A stretch of 40,719 nucleotides of DNA from an uncultured Lachnospiraceae bacterium (GTDB taxonomy: Bacteria > Bacillota > Clostridia > Lachnospirales > Lachnospiraceae): assembly GCA_946407725.1 (NCBI GenBank), contig CAMJPM010000022.1, positions 1 through 40,719 of the forward strand, given 5' to 3'. The notes under the pieces were generated by a model. It was not told the origin of the DNA, did no database searches, and saw nothing but the letters and a program-made list of their open reading frames with translations. Of this stretch, positions 8,058 through 17,185 are shown in pieces. Numbering within the stretch: the first letter of the stretch is position 1; each line of letters begins with the position of its first letter. A program made the translations under genes and the position numbers.

Positions 8058-10047
8058 ATACGAAGCGCTTAAACAGAAGATAGAATACCACATGAACCTC
8101 TATTACAATGAGGATTCTCCGGAAATCTCCGACTACGAATACGATATGCTGATGCAGGAATTAAAGAAAGCGGAGGCGGAGAATCCTTCATTCATTACGG
8201 CGGATTCCCCTACAAAAAAGGTGGGAGGAAGGGCAAAGAGGGAAGCCGGGGTCAAGGTAGCCCATGATGTGCCCATGCTCTCCATAGAGGATGTTTTCAC
8301 AAAGGAGGATGTGGAAGCCTGGGTGGGAAAGGTCCGGGATAGATTTCCGGACTGCCGGTTTTCCGTGGAGGCAAAGATAGACGGTCTCAGCATGAGTTTA
8401 CGCTACAGACGTACAGAGGGCGCTCTTAAGCTCTATCTTGCGGAGACCAGGGGCGACGGTTTTACGGGAGAGGACGTGACCCTTAACGCCCGGGAGATCG
8501 ATGACGTAAAGGAGACCATAGATTTAGACTGTGACGAAATAGAGCTGAGGGGCGAGGTTTATATGAAGAGTGAGGATTTTGACCGTTTTAACGCTCTTCA
8601 GGAAAAACAGGGAAAGAGTCCTGCCGCCAATAAGAGGAATCTCTCCGCAGGCACCCTAAGGCAGTTGGATCCCCTTGTGACAAGGGAGCGGCACTTAAGC
8701 ATGTTTGTGTTTAACGTGCAGAAAGGCCCCGCCGAAATGATGAAGAGCCACGGGGAGGCTCTTGATACCCTGCACTCTGCAGGTGTTCCGGTGGTACCCC
8801 ACTATATCTGCAGCGACGAAAAAGAAGTGACAGCCGCCATAGACAGAATAGGTGAGAACAGGTCGGAATATGATTTTGACATAGACGGAGCAGTAGTAAA
8901 AATAGATGATGTATCCTTAAGGGATATGTTTCCTGCCGGAAGCAAGTATTCCAGCGGGCATATAGCATATAAGTATCCCCCGGAGGAGCGGGTGGTTACC
9001 ATGGAGGATATCATCGTGGACATAGGGCGCACGGGAAAGCTTACCTTTACCGGCATAGTTCACGACAGCGAGACAGGGCTTCCTGCAAAGCTCTGCGGAA
9101 CCAACGTCTCCAGGGTCACGCTCCATAACGCCGATTATATCAGGGATATGACCATAGGAGTCGGGGGAAAATACAGGATCTTTAAGAGCGGTGAGATCAT
9201 ACCCAAGCTAAACGGCTGTGTGGAAAAGCCGGAGAGGGTCTTTACACCTCCATCAAGCTGTCCCGTCTGCGGTGAGGGGCTTGTCCGGGAGGAGGACACG
9301 GCAGACATCCGGTGCATAAACCCCTTATGTCCCGCCCAGTCGGTGCGCTCCATAGCCTATTTTGTTTCCAGGGACGCCATGAATATCATGGGCCTCGGGG
9401 ACACCCTTATAGAGACACTGGTACATAACGGTTATCTTATGAGCTATGCGGATATTTACCATCTCCATGAGAGCCGGGATGAGCTTATTTCGAAAGGGCT
9501 TATAGGTAAGGAAAAGAATACCGATAAGCTGTTAAACGAAATAGAAAAGTCAAAGAACAATCCCCCCGACAGGCTTCTTACCGCCCTTGGAATAAGGAAT
9601 GTGGGAAAGAGGACCGCTTCGGATATAATGAAGCAGTTTAGGGATTTAAGAAGGCTTCAGGACGCCTCCGTGGAGGAGCTTATCTCTGTCCAGGACGTGG
9701 GGGAGACCACGGCAAAGGCACTTTATGAATTTTTCCGTAACGAAAAGGATCTCCTTGTGTTTAACGACCTCATGGCCTCGGGGTTAAACCCGGTGATGCC
9801 GGAGGAAGAGGGCGGTTCTGAAAAGCTGTCGGGTCTTACCATAGTGGTTACGGGCACCCTTAATAATTTCGGCAGAAAGGAAATACAGGAGGTCATTGAA
9901 AAGAACGGGGGCAAGGCCACCGGTTCGGTCAGCAAAAAAACGGATCTCCTCATTGCCGGGGAGGCCGCGGGAAGCAAGCTTGACAAGGCAAAAGCCTTAG
10001 GGATCCGGGTTATAAGCGAAGAGGAGTTTATGGAAATGCTGAAATAA
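8044..10047 (+). CDS. ligA: NAD+-dependent DNA ligase
   Basis: LigA seals nicks in DNA during replication and repair using NAD+. The 667-residue length is standard. Domain order: the Ia domain and adenylation domain with the AMP-accepting lysine K111 in EAKIDG; the OB fold (IVDIGRTGKLTFTG); a four-cysteine zinc finger (CPVCG then CINPLCPAQ); a helix-hairpin-helix region (LGIRNVGKRTA, VQDVGETTA); and a C-terminal BRCT domain (LSGLTIVVTGTL to ISEEEF). The start overlaps the pseudouridine synthase gene by 14 nt. Nothing is missing. Confidence 0.98.
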   Translation: MTRDEYEALKQKIEYHMNLYYNEDSPEISDYEYDMLMQELKKAEAENPSFITADSPTKKVGGRAKREAGVKVAHDVPMLSIEDVFTKEDVEAWVGKVRDRFPDCRFSVEAKIDGLSMSLRYRRTEGALKLYLAETRGDGFTGEDVTLNAREIDDVKETIDLDCDEIELRGEVYMKSEDFDRFNALQEKQGKSPAANKRNLSAGTLRQLDPLVTRERHLSMFVFNVQKGPAEMMKSHGEALDTLHSAGVPVVPHYICSDEKEVTAAIDRIGENRSEYDFDIDGAVVKIDDVSLRDMFPAGSKYSSGHIAYKYPPEERVVTMEDIIVDIGRTGKLTFTGIVHDSETGLPAKLCGTNVSRVTLHNADYIRDMTIGVGGKYRIFKSGEIIPKLNGCVEKPERVFTPPSSCPVCGEGLVREEDTADIRCINPLCPAQSVRSIAYFVSRDAMNIMGLGDTLIETLVHNGYLMSYADIYHLHESRDELISKGLIGKEKNTDKLLNEIEKSKNNPPDRLLTALGIRNVGKRTASDIMKQFRDLRRLQDASVEELISVQDVGETTAKALYEFFRNEKDLLVFNDLMASGLNPVMPEEEGGSEKLSGLTIVVTGTLNNFGRKEIQEVIEKNGGKATGSVSKKTDLLIAGEAAGSKLDKAKALGIRVISEEEFMEMLK

Positions 10048-10204
10048 AAATGCCACGGTTTTCATACGACCCAGGCTCACCGCTATTGAAGATTCCAGGT
10101 TGCTGTTTGGCTCCGAACCACCCGCCGTGGAGGCATAACGCACTATATGTGTGATAAGTCCACGCACTCCGTTACGTGGCTACTGGAAAGAGCCTTGGCA
10201 TTTT
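10047..10204 (+). ncRNA. Candidate structured RNA between ligA and the zinc-ribbon gene
   Basis: AAAATGCCA (10047-10055) pairs perfectly with TGGCATTTT (10196-10204), closing a ~158-nt segment. Inside, several smaller stems are possible: CCAC/GTGG around the GCCG loop near 10130, CCACG/CGTGG near 10170-10188, and GGTT/AACC near 10103-10122. The layout resembles a closed multi-branch RNA rather than a simple terminator, since no T-tract follows immediately. I do not recognise a family; SRP, 6S, tmRNA and common riboswitch motifs were looked for by eye and not found. The first ~25 nt are similar to the leader at 23363-23386. It could be a free RNA, a leader element or a decayed repeat. Confidence 0.35.
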
Positions 10205-10335
10205 GGTTCCTGCATGGCTTTTTGACGCAGGGGAATTATCGTGCTATTATTTTGAAAATCAGTAACTGTTTGGGAAGTTCAGTGTGCTGGGTCCTGAATA
10301 GCTGCTATGATCACTGAATAAAGGAGGAGCTTATT

Positions 10336-10917
10336 ATGTTTTGTCCAAACTGTGGAAGCGAGATCGCTGAAGGCACAAAGTTCTGCAGCAACTGCGGCGC
10401 AACCCTGACTGATGACATTGCTGCAGCCGGAAATGCGGCTGAAACTTCAACCGAAACCTATACCGGAGCCGGAGCTGATAATACCGGCGAAGAGAACGTT
10501 CAGAGGGTTGAGGCTTATACTGACTACAGCAGTAATTACGGAGCCGCAAATGACGTTATATTTGGAAACGGAACAAACAGGAATATTGTTCTTTGTATCA
10601 TTTTCACCATCATCAGCTGCGGAATATACGGCCTCTACTGGATGTACGTATTAAATGAGGAGATCAATTCCCTGTCGGGTAAGGAAAATGCCACAAGCGG
10701 CGGGCTTGTTATACTCTTTACCATTATCACATGCGGCATCTACGGTCTCTACTGGTATTACGTTATGGGCGAGAGAACGGATGAGATAAAGAAGAGGCTC
10801 AATATGAATGCATCCGGCTCTAATATCCTGTTCCTGATACTGGGGCTCATAGGTCTAGGGATCGTTAATTATGCCATAATGCAGGACGCTGTGAATAAGG
10901 CAGTGGGAGAGGCTTAA
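10336..10917 (+). CDS. Zinc-ribbon DUF4234-like membrane protein
   Basis: This 193-residue protein opens with a zinc ribbon (CPNCGSEI, CSNCGATL). A Thr/Ala-rich linker follows, then two copies of a membrane hairpin signature (IISCGIYGLYWMYVLNEEINSL and the matching IITCGIYGLYWYYVMGERTDEI) and a last hydrophobic segment. CGIYGLYW is the mark of DUF4234. The function of the family is not established. A strong AAAGGAGG lies 9 nt before the ATG, and a TGCTATGAT extended -10 box at 10303-10311 may serve as its promoter. It ends 16 bp from the convergent yfhO-2 gene. Confidence 0.8.
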   Translation: MFCPNCGSEIAEGTKFCSNCGATLTDDIAAAGNAAETSTETYTGAGADNTGEENVQRVEAYTDYSSNYGAANDVIFGNGTNRNIVLCIIFTIISCGIYGLYWMYVLNEEINSLSGKENATSGGLVILFTIITCGIYGLYWYYVMGERTDEIKKRLNMNASGSNILFLILGLIGLGIVNYAIMQDAVNKAVGEA

Positions 10918-10933
10918 GACCGGCAAAAGGTTT

Positions 10934-13564
10934 TTACACCATCTTATGACGGCGCACGTGCATTGCTCTCTTTTTCAGGACAGAGAAGTATTTTATCAGG
11001 AAAAGAGCGGTGAACAGTGAAAGCAGGCTGATGATCATCCCGGATTTAAGTCCTTTTGGAAAGAATCTGATCTCTATGTCATGATGTCCTTCCGAAAGGC
11101 CGGTGGAGATAAAAAGGCCGTCAAACAGGTCGATATGGGTCTTCCGGCCGTCAACATACAAAGACCATCCGGGTTCATAGGGTACCATCAGAACGAGGTG
11201 CCCTGATGAACCCATTTCTATTTTTCCTCTTAAGCTGTCATCATCCTTTTCAATGTCATAGAGCCTTTCAGAGAAATTCAGCATATCTGAAAAGGTGTCG
11301 AGTACCGTGGGATTTAAGCGGTAAAACTCCATGTCTATCCCGTCCTCTTCCTTGTTTTCGGAGTAAAAGGTGGCAGTTGTGCCCTCCTCATGATATCCGA
11401 GATCATAGATGTACCGGTATTTGTTGGCGCTCATTTTTCCTCCGGGATAGGAATCCGTCATGGAGATCTTTAATTCACCCTTTGTCTTTGTGTGGTTGTA
11501 GGCATAGAGGTGGCAGTCGTCAGAAAACTTCACGCTTACGAAATCAGAACCCTTGTAAATTGTACCTCCGTCTCCTGAGCCGTATTCCATCAGAGCCGTC
11601 CCGGATATATTTAAGTCATGCATCAGCCTGTTCTGTACTTCAAGGGGTGAGCCGTCACTGTTTGGAGGGGAAATCTCGCCATCTATTATCTTTTCCGCAT
11701 CCGAGGCGGGAATGAAGAGCTTTTTCTCTGCATCATCATTCAGCCTTAAAACATAACCGTTTGGAATGCTGTCGTTAAACTCATAGATAACTGAGTTGTT
11801 GCTAAAGCTTAAGGGCTTTGAAATATCCTCAGAAAAATAGACACCGTTTTCGGGCACAAAGGTGTAGCGCTGCCCCAGGATCAGGGAGGTAAAGGCCGTG
11901 GCCCCGTCAGAAAGATAGAATACCCGGCTGTTCATAAAGCCGTATTTATTCAGGTACTTAATGAGAAGTCCGTTTGTGGTGGAGGAAAAATTGGACAGGG
12001 AGGAGTAATCAATTGTCATGGAATCATTCCGAACATTCCGGTCAACCTCATCGGCCCTTGATAAGGGAGCGTCATTTTTAATGTCAGTTTCCTTCTTTAC
12101 CTCGTTTAATGCCCTGTAATCATCAAACTTTGAAAAATAGGCAGTGCGGTGGACGGACCGGTTGTTTGTATAGTACATATTGAAAAAGACCTCCGCCGCA
12201 AAGAAGATCAGGATACCGTATCGGAAAAAGAGCTCCTGTCCGTTTCCCGGGAAATGGATCTTATCCGGTGCGGTGCGGTATAAAAGAAAGAGGATCACCA
12301 TGCATACCGCAGAAACCAGAGTGACTATCTTGCTTATTTCCGACATTTCCTCTCCCTTTGATAAAAAGGCGCAGAGGGTGATGGTTAGATAGGCCGCAAC
12401 TATTGAGATATAAAAAACGTTCTGTTCCATATCACGGAGGATAAGGAAGGCGCTGTAGGAAATGGTGATGAGAAGCAGTGTATAGAGATAGCCCTGGCGT
12501 GCGGGAAGGGAATCCGGATAGTTAAGGCCGTGCCAGATAAAGTTTAAGAAGTTGATGTCAAAGGACAGCAGGAAGAAAAACAGTAAAGAAAGGGCACAGA
12601 TTTTATTCTTCAAAGGTGTCTTTTTTGACAGGGCATAGACAAAGACCAGGAAGATTATCAGTATCCCGCAGTAGATATTTGGCTGGTGTCCGAGACCCGT
12701 TTCCGGTGCAACACCGAAGAAGTGCCTTACCATAAGCTCCCTGGGACTTAAATAGACATTTAATTCCTTTGGAAACCTGATATTTGTAAAGGTGGTGAAT
12801 TTAAGGGCGAAATACTCCGGCAGGATAAGGACTGCGCAGGTTCCGCCGGAGAGCAGGGAAAAGATAATGAACCTTACTGTATTTTTCCTGCTGAAACCCT
12901 TTATCACCTGCATGGCAATAAAATACAGGAATACGTATATACATAACATTATGGAAAGGTAATAATTTGTAAATATGGCATAGCTTAGGGAGAAGTAATA
13001 GAAGACCGGGGAGTGCCCGTCCATCATTTTTTCCAGACCGTAAAGAACCAGGGGAGAAATGAAAAGTACATCCATCCACTCCACATTCCAGTTGTAGGCC
13101 GCCATATAGGCACTCATGGCATATGCAAAGGAAAAGAAGGCCATGGCGGGATCGTGGCGCTTATAGTGGTATGAGAGGTAGGAGGAAGAACAGAGCCCCA
13201 TGAGGCCTGTCTTAAATACCACAGAGTAGGACATGAATTCCAGAATGAGCTTTTCCGGAAAAAGGACGATAAGGAAATTTAAGGGAGAAGCGAGATAGTA
13301 GGCTATCACCGCAAGGAAATTCGCTCCAAGACCTGCATTCCAGGAGTACCAGAGGCTGTCGCCGCCCTTAAGCTTTCTGTAATACTCATAGAAAAAAGGA
13401 GTGTATTGCTGGTACATATCCTTTTTTAAAAAGGTGACGTCGCCGAAAGGATAGATCTCACGGACTGCGAATAATAAAAGGGTCATGGAAAAAGGCAGCA
13501 GGAATGCTGTCACATAGAATATGGCTCTCGTATGCTTTTTGTAAAACATTTTAAGCTCGTTCAT
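10934..13564 (-). CDS. YfhO family multi-spanning membrane protein (paralogue 2)
   Basis: This 876-residue membrane protein has the same architecture as the 3074-5842 gene product: an N-terminal helix, a block of about a dozen helices, an extracytoplasmic domain, and the YfhO C-terminal signature (LVLMVPYEPGWSLYVDGRKT, GLFISTGLSEGHHDIEIRFFPKGL) before a last helix and a basic tail. It has the family's early FLKKDMYQQYTPFF segment. It is third in a metA / sulfatase / yfhO run, 41 nt after the sulfatase stop. With a LtaS-like enzyme next to it, sugar addition to a glycerol-phosphate-type polymer is a plausible role (inference). The ribosome site before the start is weak. Confidence 0.85.
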   Translation of the reverse strand: MNELKMFYKKHTRAIFYVTAFLLPFSMTLLLFAVREIYPFGDVTFLKKDMYQQYTPFFYEYYRKLKGGDSLWYSWNAGLGANFLAVIAYYLASPLNFLIVLFPEKLILEFMSYSVVFKTGLMGLCSSSYLSYHYKRHDPAMAFFSFAYAMSAYMAAYNWNVEWMDVLFISPLVLYGLEKMMDGHSPVFYYFSLSYAIFTNYYLSIMLCIYVFLYFIAMQVIKGFSRKNTVRFIIFSLLSGGTCAVLILPEYFALKFTTFTNIRFPKELNVYLSPRELMVRHFFGVAPETGLGHQPNIYCGILIIFLVFVYALSKKTPLKNKICALSLLFFFLLSFDINFLNFIWHGLNYPDSLPARQGYLYTLLLITISYSAFLILRDMEQNVFYISIVAAYLTITLCAFLSKGEEMSEISKIVTLVSAVCMVILFLLYRTAPDKIHFPGNGQELFFRYGILIFFAAEVFFNMYYTNNRSVHRTAYFSKFDDYRALNEVKKETDIKNDAPLSRADEVDRNVRNDSMTIDYSSLSNFSSTTNGLLIKYLNKYGFMNSRVFYLSDGATAFTSLILGQRYTFVPENGVYFSEDISKPLSFSNNSVIYEFNDSIPNGYVLRLNDDAEKKLFIPASDAEKIIDGEISPPNSDGSPLEVQNRLMHDLNISGTALMEYGSGDGGTIYKGSDFVSVKFSDDCHLYAYNHTKTKGELKISMTDSYPGGKMSANKYRYIYDLGYHEEGTTATFYSENKEEDGIDMEFYRLNPTVLDTFSDMLNFSERLYDIEKDDDSLRGKIEMGSSGHLVLMVPYEPGWSLYVDGRKTHIDLFDGLFISTGLSEGHHDIEIRFFPKGLKSGMIISLLSLFTALFLIKYFSVLKKRAMHVRRHKMV

Positions 13565-13605
13565 TTTAACAGGAAATATGCGGTCCGGGGGCTTTCGTAT
13601 CCTTT

Positions 13606-15453
13606 TTATTCAAGGGTATCGGTGTCATCAAACATTTCGTAGTATTGCATACGCCGGTAATTCTGTAAAGCCTCATCATCAATATCGGCGGAGTTCCTTC
13701 TGCCGTCTGAAAAAGAGGTGTATACGGAGGTGATGACCGGTGCTTCTTTGTATTGTTCATTAAGAAAAGCCCGGTAGCCTGCAATATCTATGCCGGCGCT
13801 TTTAAGCACCAGATTCCCGAGGTAATTGGTGCTGAGCTCCAGATCAGAGGCCCCGTCCAAAGGGTAGTTCGCCCAGATCAAAAAGGGAACCTTATATCTT
13901 TTCCTGAGGTCATCTTCCTTTAATTCACTGCCCTTTTTGTTATTCAGGTTCCAGATAGGTTCAACAACGCTGTCTGCGGGCTGGTGATCCCCGAAAAACA
14001 CTACGAGGGTTGGGTCGCTTATGCTGTCAAAGTAGGAAATGAATTCCTTAAAAGCCTGATCGGTGATCTTTTCTAAGGAAAGGTATCTCTCCGCCGGCCG
14101 TATCCCCTTAACTCCCTCTATTTCTATATCGGGAGTGAAATTGTCAAAATCCTGGGTGTAATCCGAGTGGTTCTGCATGGTGACATTGTAGGAAAAGAGA
14201 GGGGTCTCCTTCACGTTTTCCTTGTATAGCTCTGTTATCTTATTAAAAAGTGTCCTGTCGCTTATGTATTTCCGTATGTATTCCGGAGAGGAATTTAGGA
14301 AACTGTCCGAAAAGTACATTTTTTCAAAGCCGAGAAGGGGATACACCCTGTTTCTGTCCCAGCCTTTCGCACCGTAGGGATGCATGGCCACGGTGCGGTA
14401 GCCCAGATCCTTAAGATACGAGGGCAGGGCGTCGGTCTTATGCTTTACAAACTGCAAAAATGGCACGCTTCCCGCAGGGAGAAAGGCCATGGTATTTCCG
14501 GTTAAGAATTCATATTCGGTGTTGGGGGTGTTTCCGCCGATGACTGACACGTTCAATGTGCCGGAAACCGTGGACCCATCATTGATAAGGGAGCGGATAA
14601 AGGGCATATAGTCAGTGTTCACATTGAAATCCCCAAGGACCGCGGGATCTGAAAAGGCTTCGCAGACTATTACTATGATGTTGGGGAGCTCATTTCCGGA
14701 TTGTATTTTAACCCCCTCTTCACCCCCGTAGTCGGTAAAAAGAGAGGAGCGTATACTGTCACTGTTATATCCGCCGGGCTTTTTCACATTTAAGAACTGC
14801 ATATTATAGACAAAGGAGAAAAACATGCCGTCCCTCATGGTCATGGTGGCAGGGGTAAAGAGCTTGTCATAGACCTTAAGAGTCTTTATGGTATTTTCGG
14901 ACTGGACAAAGGGAAAAAGGACAAGGAAAAGCATTAAAAAAGAAAGGATCCCGGTCGTCAGACGGAGCTTCTTTTTGTTCTTTATGCTGATATTGCAGAA
15001 TATGAGGCTTATCCACATCAGGATAAATATAAGGGTCAGTATCACCGTTGTCTTATCCGGCTTAAACTCATAGTTATCCGATACGGAAAGGGCGGTCTTA
15101 AGGGACAGGAAATCCCAGGGCACAAGGGTACTTCCCCGGAATGAATAGACGTAGTGTTCGGTTATCCCAAAAATAAATGAGAGAACCGACAGAATATAAA
15201 GGGAGGCCCTGAGGCTTCCCGTAATGGCATAAAAAAGAAATTCAAGGATGTAGAAGATGAGAAGGTTAACGATAAAGAGAACCGCCTTTATCCCCCATTT
15301 TTCCATGAAAGGGTTTCTTAGATACCACTCCATACAGATAAAGATGATTGCCGGACAAAGTATCAGATAGCAAAAGCCTTTTATCTGTTCTGTTAAAGGA
15401 GAACCGGGAGCGGATGCGAAAGCCTGTGTCTTACGGAGCAAGTCTTTCTTCAT
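13606..15453 (-). CDS. LtaS-like membrane sulfatase (phosphoglycerol transferase family)
   Basis: This 615-residue protein has about five N-terminal membrane helices (to ~185) and an extracytoplasmic alkaline phosphatase/sulfatase-fold domain. Catalytic features of LtaS are present: the metal ligand E265 (VIVCEAFSD), the probable nucleophile T309 (GGNTPNTEYEF), the WDR motif (GWDRNRVY), the histidine in MQNHSDY, and the FFGDHQP metal site. LtaS-family enzymes polymerise or transfer glycerol phosphate from phosphatidylglycerol. The sequence is not close enough to say whether this is an LTA synthase, a primase or a phosphoglycerol transferase acting on another glycan. The start lies inside the metA 3' end (23-nt overlap), indicating coupling. 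Confidence 0.88.
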   Translation of the reverse strand: MKKDLLRKTQAFASAPGSPLTEQIKGFCYLILCPAIIFICMEWYLRNPFMEKWGIKAVLFIVNLLIFYILEFLFYAITGSLRASLYILSVLSFIFGITEHYVYSFRGSTLVPWDFLSLKTALSVSDNYEFKPDKTTVILTLIFILMWISLIFCNISIKNKKKLRLTTGILSFLMLFLVLFPFVQSENTIKTLKVYDKLFTPATMTMRDGMFFSFVYNMQFLNVKKPGGYNSDSIRSSLFTDYGGEEGVKIQSGNELPNIIVIVCEAFSDPAVLGDFNVNTDYMPFIRSLINDGSTVSGTLNVSVIGGNTPNTEYEFLTGNTMAFLPAGSVPFLQFVKHKTDALPSYLKDLGYRTVAMHPYGAKGWDRNRVYPLLGFEKMYFSDSFLNSSPEYIRKYISDRTLFNKITELYKENVKETPLFSYNVTMQNHSDYTQDFDNFTPDIEIEGVKGIRPAERYLSLEKITDQAFKEFISYFDSISDPTLVVFFGDHQPADSVVEPIWNLNNKKGSELKEDDLRKRYKVPFLIWANYPLDGASDLELSTNYLGNLVLKSAGIDIAGYRAFLNEQYKEAPVITSVYTSFSDGRRNSADIDDEALQNYRRMQYYEMFDDTDTLE

Positions 15454-16369
15454 CCGGAATATCCTCCAGAGTGTAGGGCGTAGCCTGATATACGTAGTAA
15501 TTCAGCCAGTTGGTATAGAGGTTGTTGGCGTGGCTTCTCCAGGAGAGATTTGGACGTTTTGAGGGATCGTCTCCGGGATAGTAGTTTTTCGGAAGGGCCG
15601 TATCGAGGCCCTTATTCTGATCCCTTACATACTCCTTATCGAGGGTCAGCCTGTCATATTCGGGATGTCCCATAACGTAGACCTGGCTGCCGCTCTTTGT
15701 CATGCAGAGGAAAATCCCTGCCTCTTCGGATTCCGCGCAGACTATGAGATCAGGACAGTTATGTATATCCTCCGGATCCACGCAGGTATATCTGCTGTGG
15801 GGTGCGTAGAAGATATCGTCAAAACCCCGGACTAAGGGGATCTTCCTGTTCATGACCTTCTGGGCATAGATCCCGAAGAGCTTTTTTTCCAGCATGTGCT
15901 TTGGAAATCCAAAATGATAGAAAAGCCCGGCCTGGGCTCCCCAGCAGATATGGAAGGTGCTGGTAACGTGGGTTTTGGTCCATTCAAAGATATCGCATAA
16001 TTCCTCCCAGTAGTCCACCTCATCAAATTCCAGGGTCTCAACCGGCGCACCGGTGATTATCATGCCGTCATAGCGGTGGCGGTGTATCTCGCTGAAGGTG
16101 GTGTAAAACTGGTTCAGGTGGTTAGCGGAGGTGTTCTTTGACACATGGCTCTCTATGGTGAGGAAGGTAATGTCCACCTGCAGCGGTGAATTGGAAAGGG
16201 AACGGAGTATCTGCAGCTCCGTATCCTCTTTTAAGGGCATGAGATTTAAGATCACTATCTTTAAGGGACGGATGTCCTGGTGCAGGGACCGGAATTCGTC
16301 CATCACAAAAATATTCTCGTTTTCAAGTATCTCTCTTGCAGGCAGATCCCGCTGTACCTTAATAGGCAT
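15431..16369 (-). CDS. metA: Homoserine O-acetyltransferase (MetA/HTS family)
   Basis: This enzyme activates homoserine for methionine synthesis. The 312-residue protein has the family's N-terminal MPIKVQRDLPA, nucleophile C142 (HICWGAQAG), H235 and E237 (GHPEYDR), and the conserved RPNLSWRSHANNLY. Residue 111 is Glu (GAPVETLEF). Known work on the family links Glu111 to acetyl-CoA and Gly111 to succinyl-CoA use, so the product should be O-acetylhomoserine. That is the substrate of MetY, encoded at 39362-40648. GAGG lies about 8 nt before the ATG. It heads a minus-strand operon with the LtaS-like and YfhO genes and is divergent from the arginase-fold gene. Confidence 0.94.
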   Translation of the reverse strand: MPIKVQRDLPAREILENENIFVMDEFRSLHQDIRPLKIVILNLMPLKEDTELQILRSLSNSPLQVDITFLTIESHVSKNTSANHLNQFYTTFSEIHRHRYDGMIITGAPVETLEFDEVDYWEELCDIFEWTKTHVTSTFHICWGAQAGLFYHFGFPKHMLEKKLFGIYAQKVMNRKIPLVRGFDDIFYAPHSRYTCVDPEDIHNCPDLIVCAESEEAGIFLCMTKSGSQVYVMGHPEYDRLTLDKEYVRDQNKGLDTALPKNYYPGDDPSKRPNLSWRSHANNLYTNWLNYYVYQATPYTLEDIPDEERLAP

Positions 16370-16434
16370 GTGCTGTACCTCACATTAGATTTATCTGTAT
16401 AATCTATCACTTTTTTCGGTTTATCACAAGCCTG

Positions 16435-16463
16435 ATGACAGGTTTTGCTTTATATGGTATTAT
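16435..16463 (+). promoter_or_regulatory. Predicted promoter of the arginase-fold gene
   Basis: ATGACA at 16435-16440 and TATTAT at 16458-16463 are separated by 17 bp. The start site would fall near 16470. That argues against translation from the ATG at 16435 and for the ATG at 16471, possibly with almost no leader. Confidence 0.45.
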
Positions 16464-16470
16464 GTGTGGA

Positions 16471-17160
16471 ATGATTGAGGTCTTAAGTTTTTCGGGAATG
16501 TATGAGGAATACGGGCCGGGCTTTTTTAAGGATCACAGGATGTTTGACCTTAAAGGGCTGTCCGGCACAAAGCTCTATATCGATCCGGAAAGTGAAAAGG
16601 AGATAAGGAAGATAACCGCTTTATCTGATGCGGTAGTACACCTTACGGATATTGGTGATTACCATTACATAACGAGGCTCTATCTCCACAATATGACGGA
16701 AGCCTTTGATCTTCTGGTTTTTGATAATCATAATGACAGTCAGGAACCTGTGATAGAGGGACTTAAGTCCTGCGGATCCTGGATAAGGGATGCGATAAAA
16801 GAGCTTCCGGACACGCTGTCAGGCATAAAGCTTGTGCAGGGCAGGGACAGGATAACGGTGCTGAAAGGCTCCTTTGACAGAAGCAGGCCTCTTTATATCT
16901 CAATAGACAAGGATGTTCTGAAAGCCGGAGTCTGCCCCACCAACTGGGATCAGGGGGATATGGAGCTTTCAGGGATAAGGGATATTATTTTGAAAGAGGC
17001 TTTTAAGAGGAGGATCGCCGGCTTTGATATCTGCGGGGGAGTGGCAGGAGACGGTATCACGGACCGTAGGGAGATCCTTAAAAATGAGGAAACGGATGGT
17101 TTCCTTATTGAGGTTTATGAGGAAACAGTGAATGATGGGCAGCGCACCATCCATCATTGA
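16471..17160 (+). CDS. Arginase/ureohydrolase-fold family protein
   Basis: Residues around DNHNDS and SIDKDVL match the two metal-binding segments of the arginase/agmatinase fold (family DxHxD and SxDxDxxDP), with one or more ligands altered. The usual C-terminal D-x-x-E pair is not evident, and the protein (229 residues from this start) is shorter than true arginases. It is therefore better called an arginase-family protein of unknown substrate than a ureohydrolase. I chose ATG 16471 (MIEVLSFSG) because the upstream ATG at 16435 lies inside a likely promoter. ATG 16462 is also possible. It precedes the zinc-ribbon and sortase genes on the same strand. Confidence 0.7.
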   Translation: MIEVLSFSGMYEEYGPGFFKDHRMFDLKGLSGTKLYIDPESEKEIRKITALSDAVVHLTDIGDYHYITRLYLHNMTEAFDLLVFDNHNDSQEPVIEGLKSCGSWIRDAIKELPDTLSGIKLVQGRDRITVLKGSFDRSRPLYISIDKDVLKAGVCPTNWDQGDMELSGIRDIILKEAFKRRIAGFDICGGVAGDGITDRREILKNEETDGFLIEVYEETVNDGQRTIHH

Positions 17161-17185
17161 ATACAACAGAAAGACTTTATTATAA

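Noticed and set aside
10047-10204. SRP RNA, 6S RNA or cobalamin riboswitch identity for the structured region
   Set aside because: The SRP helix 8 core, a B12 box and a single long 6S-like hairpin could not be found. It is left as an unclassified candidate.
16471-17160. True arginase or agmatinase
   Set aside because: Only two metal-site segments are recognisable, ligands appear altered, and the protein is short for these enzymes.
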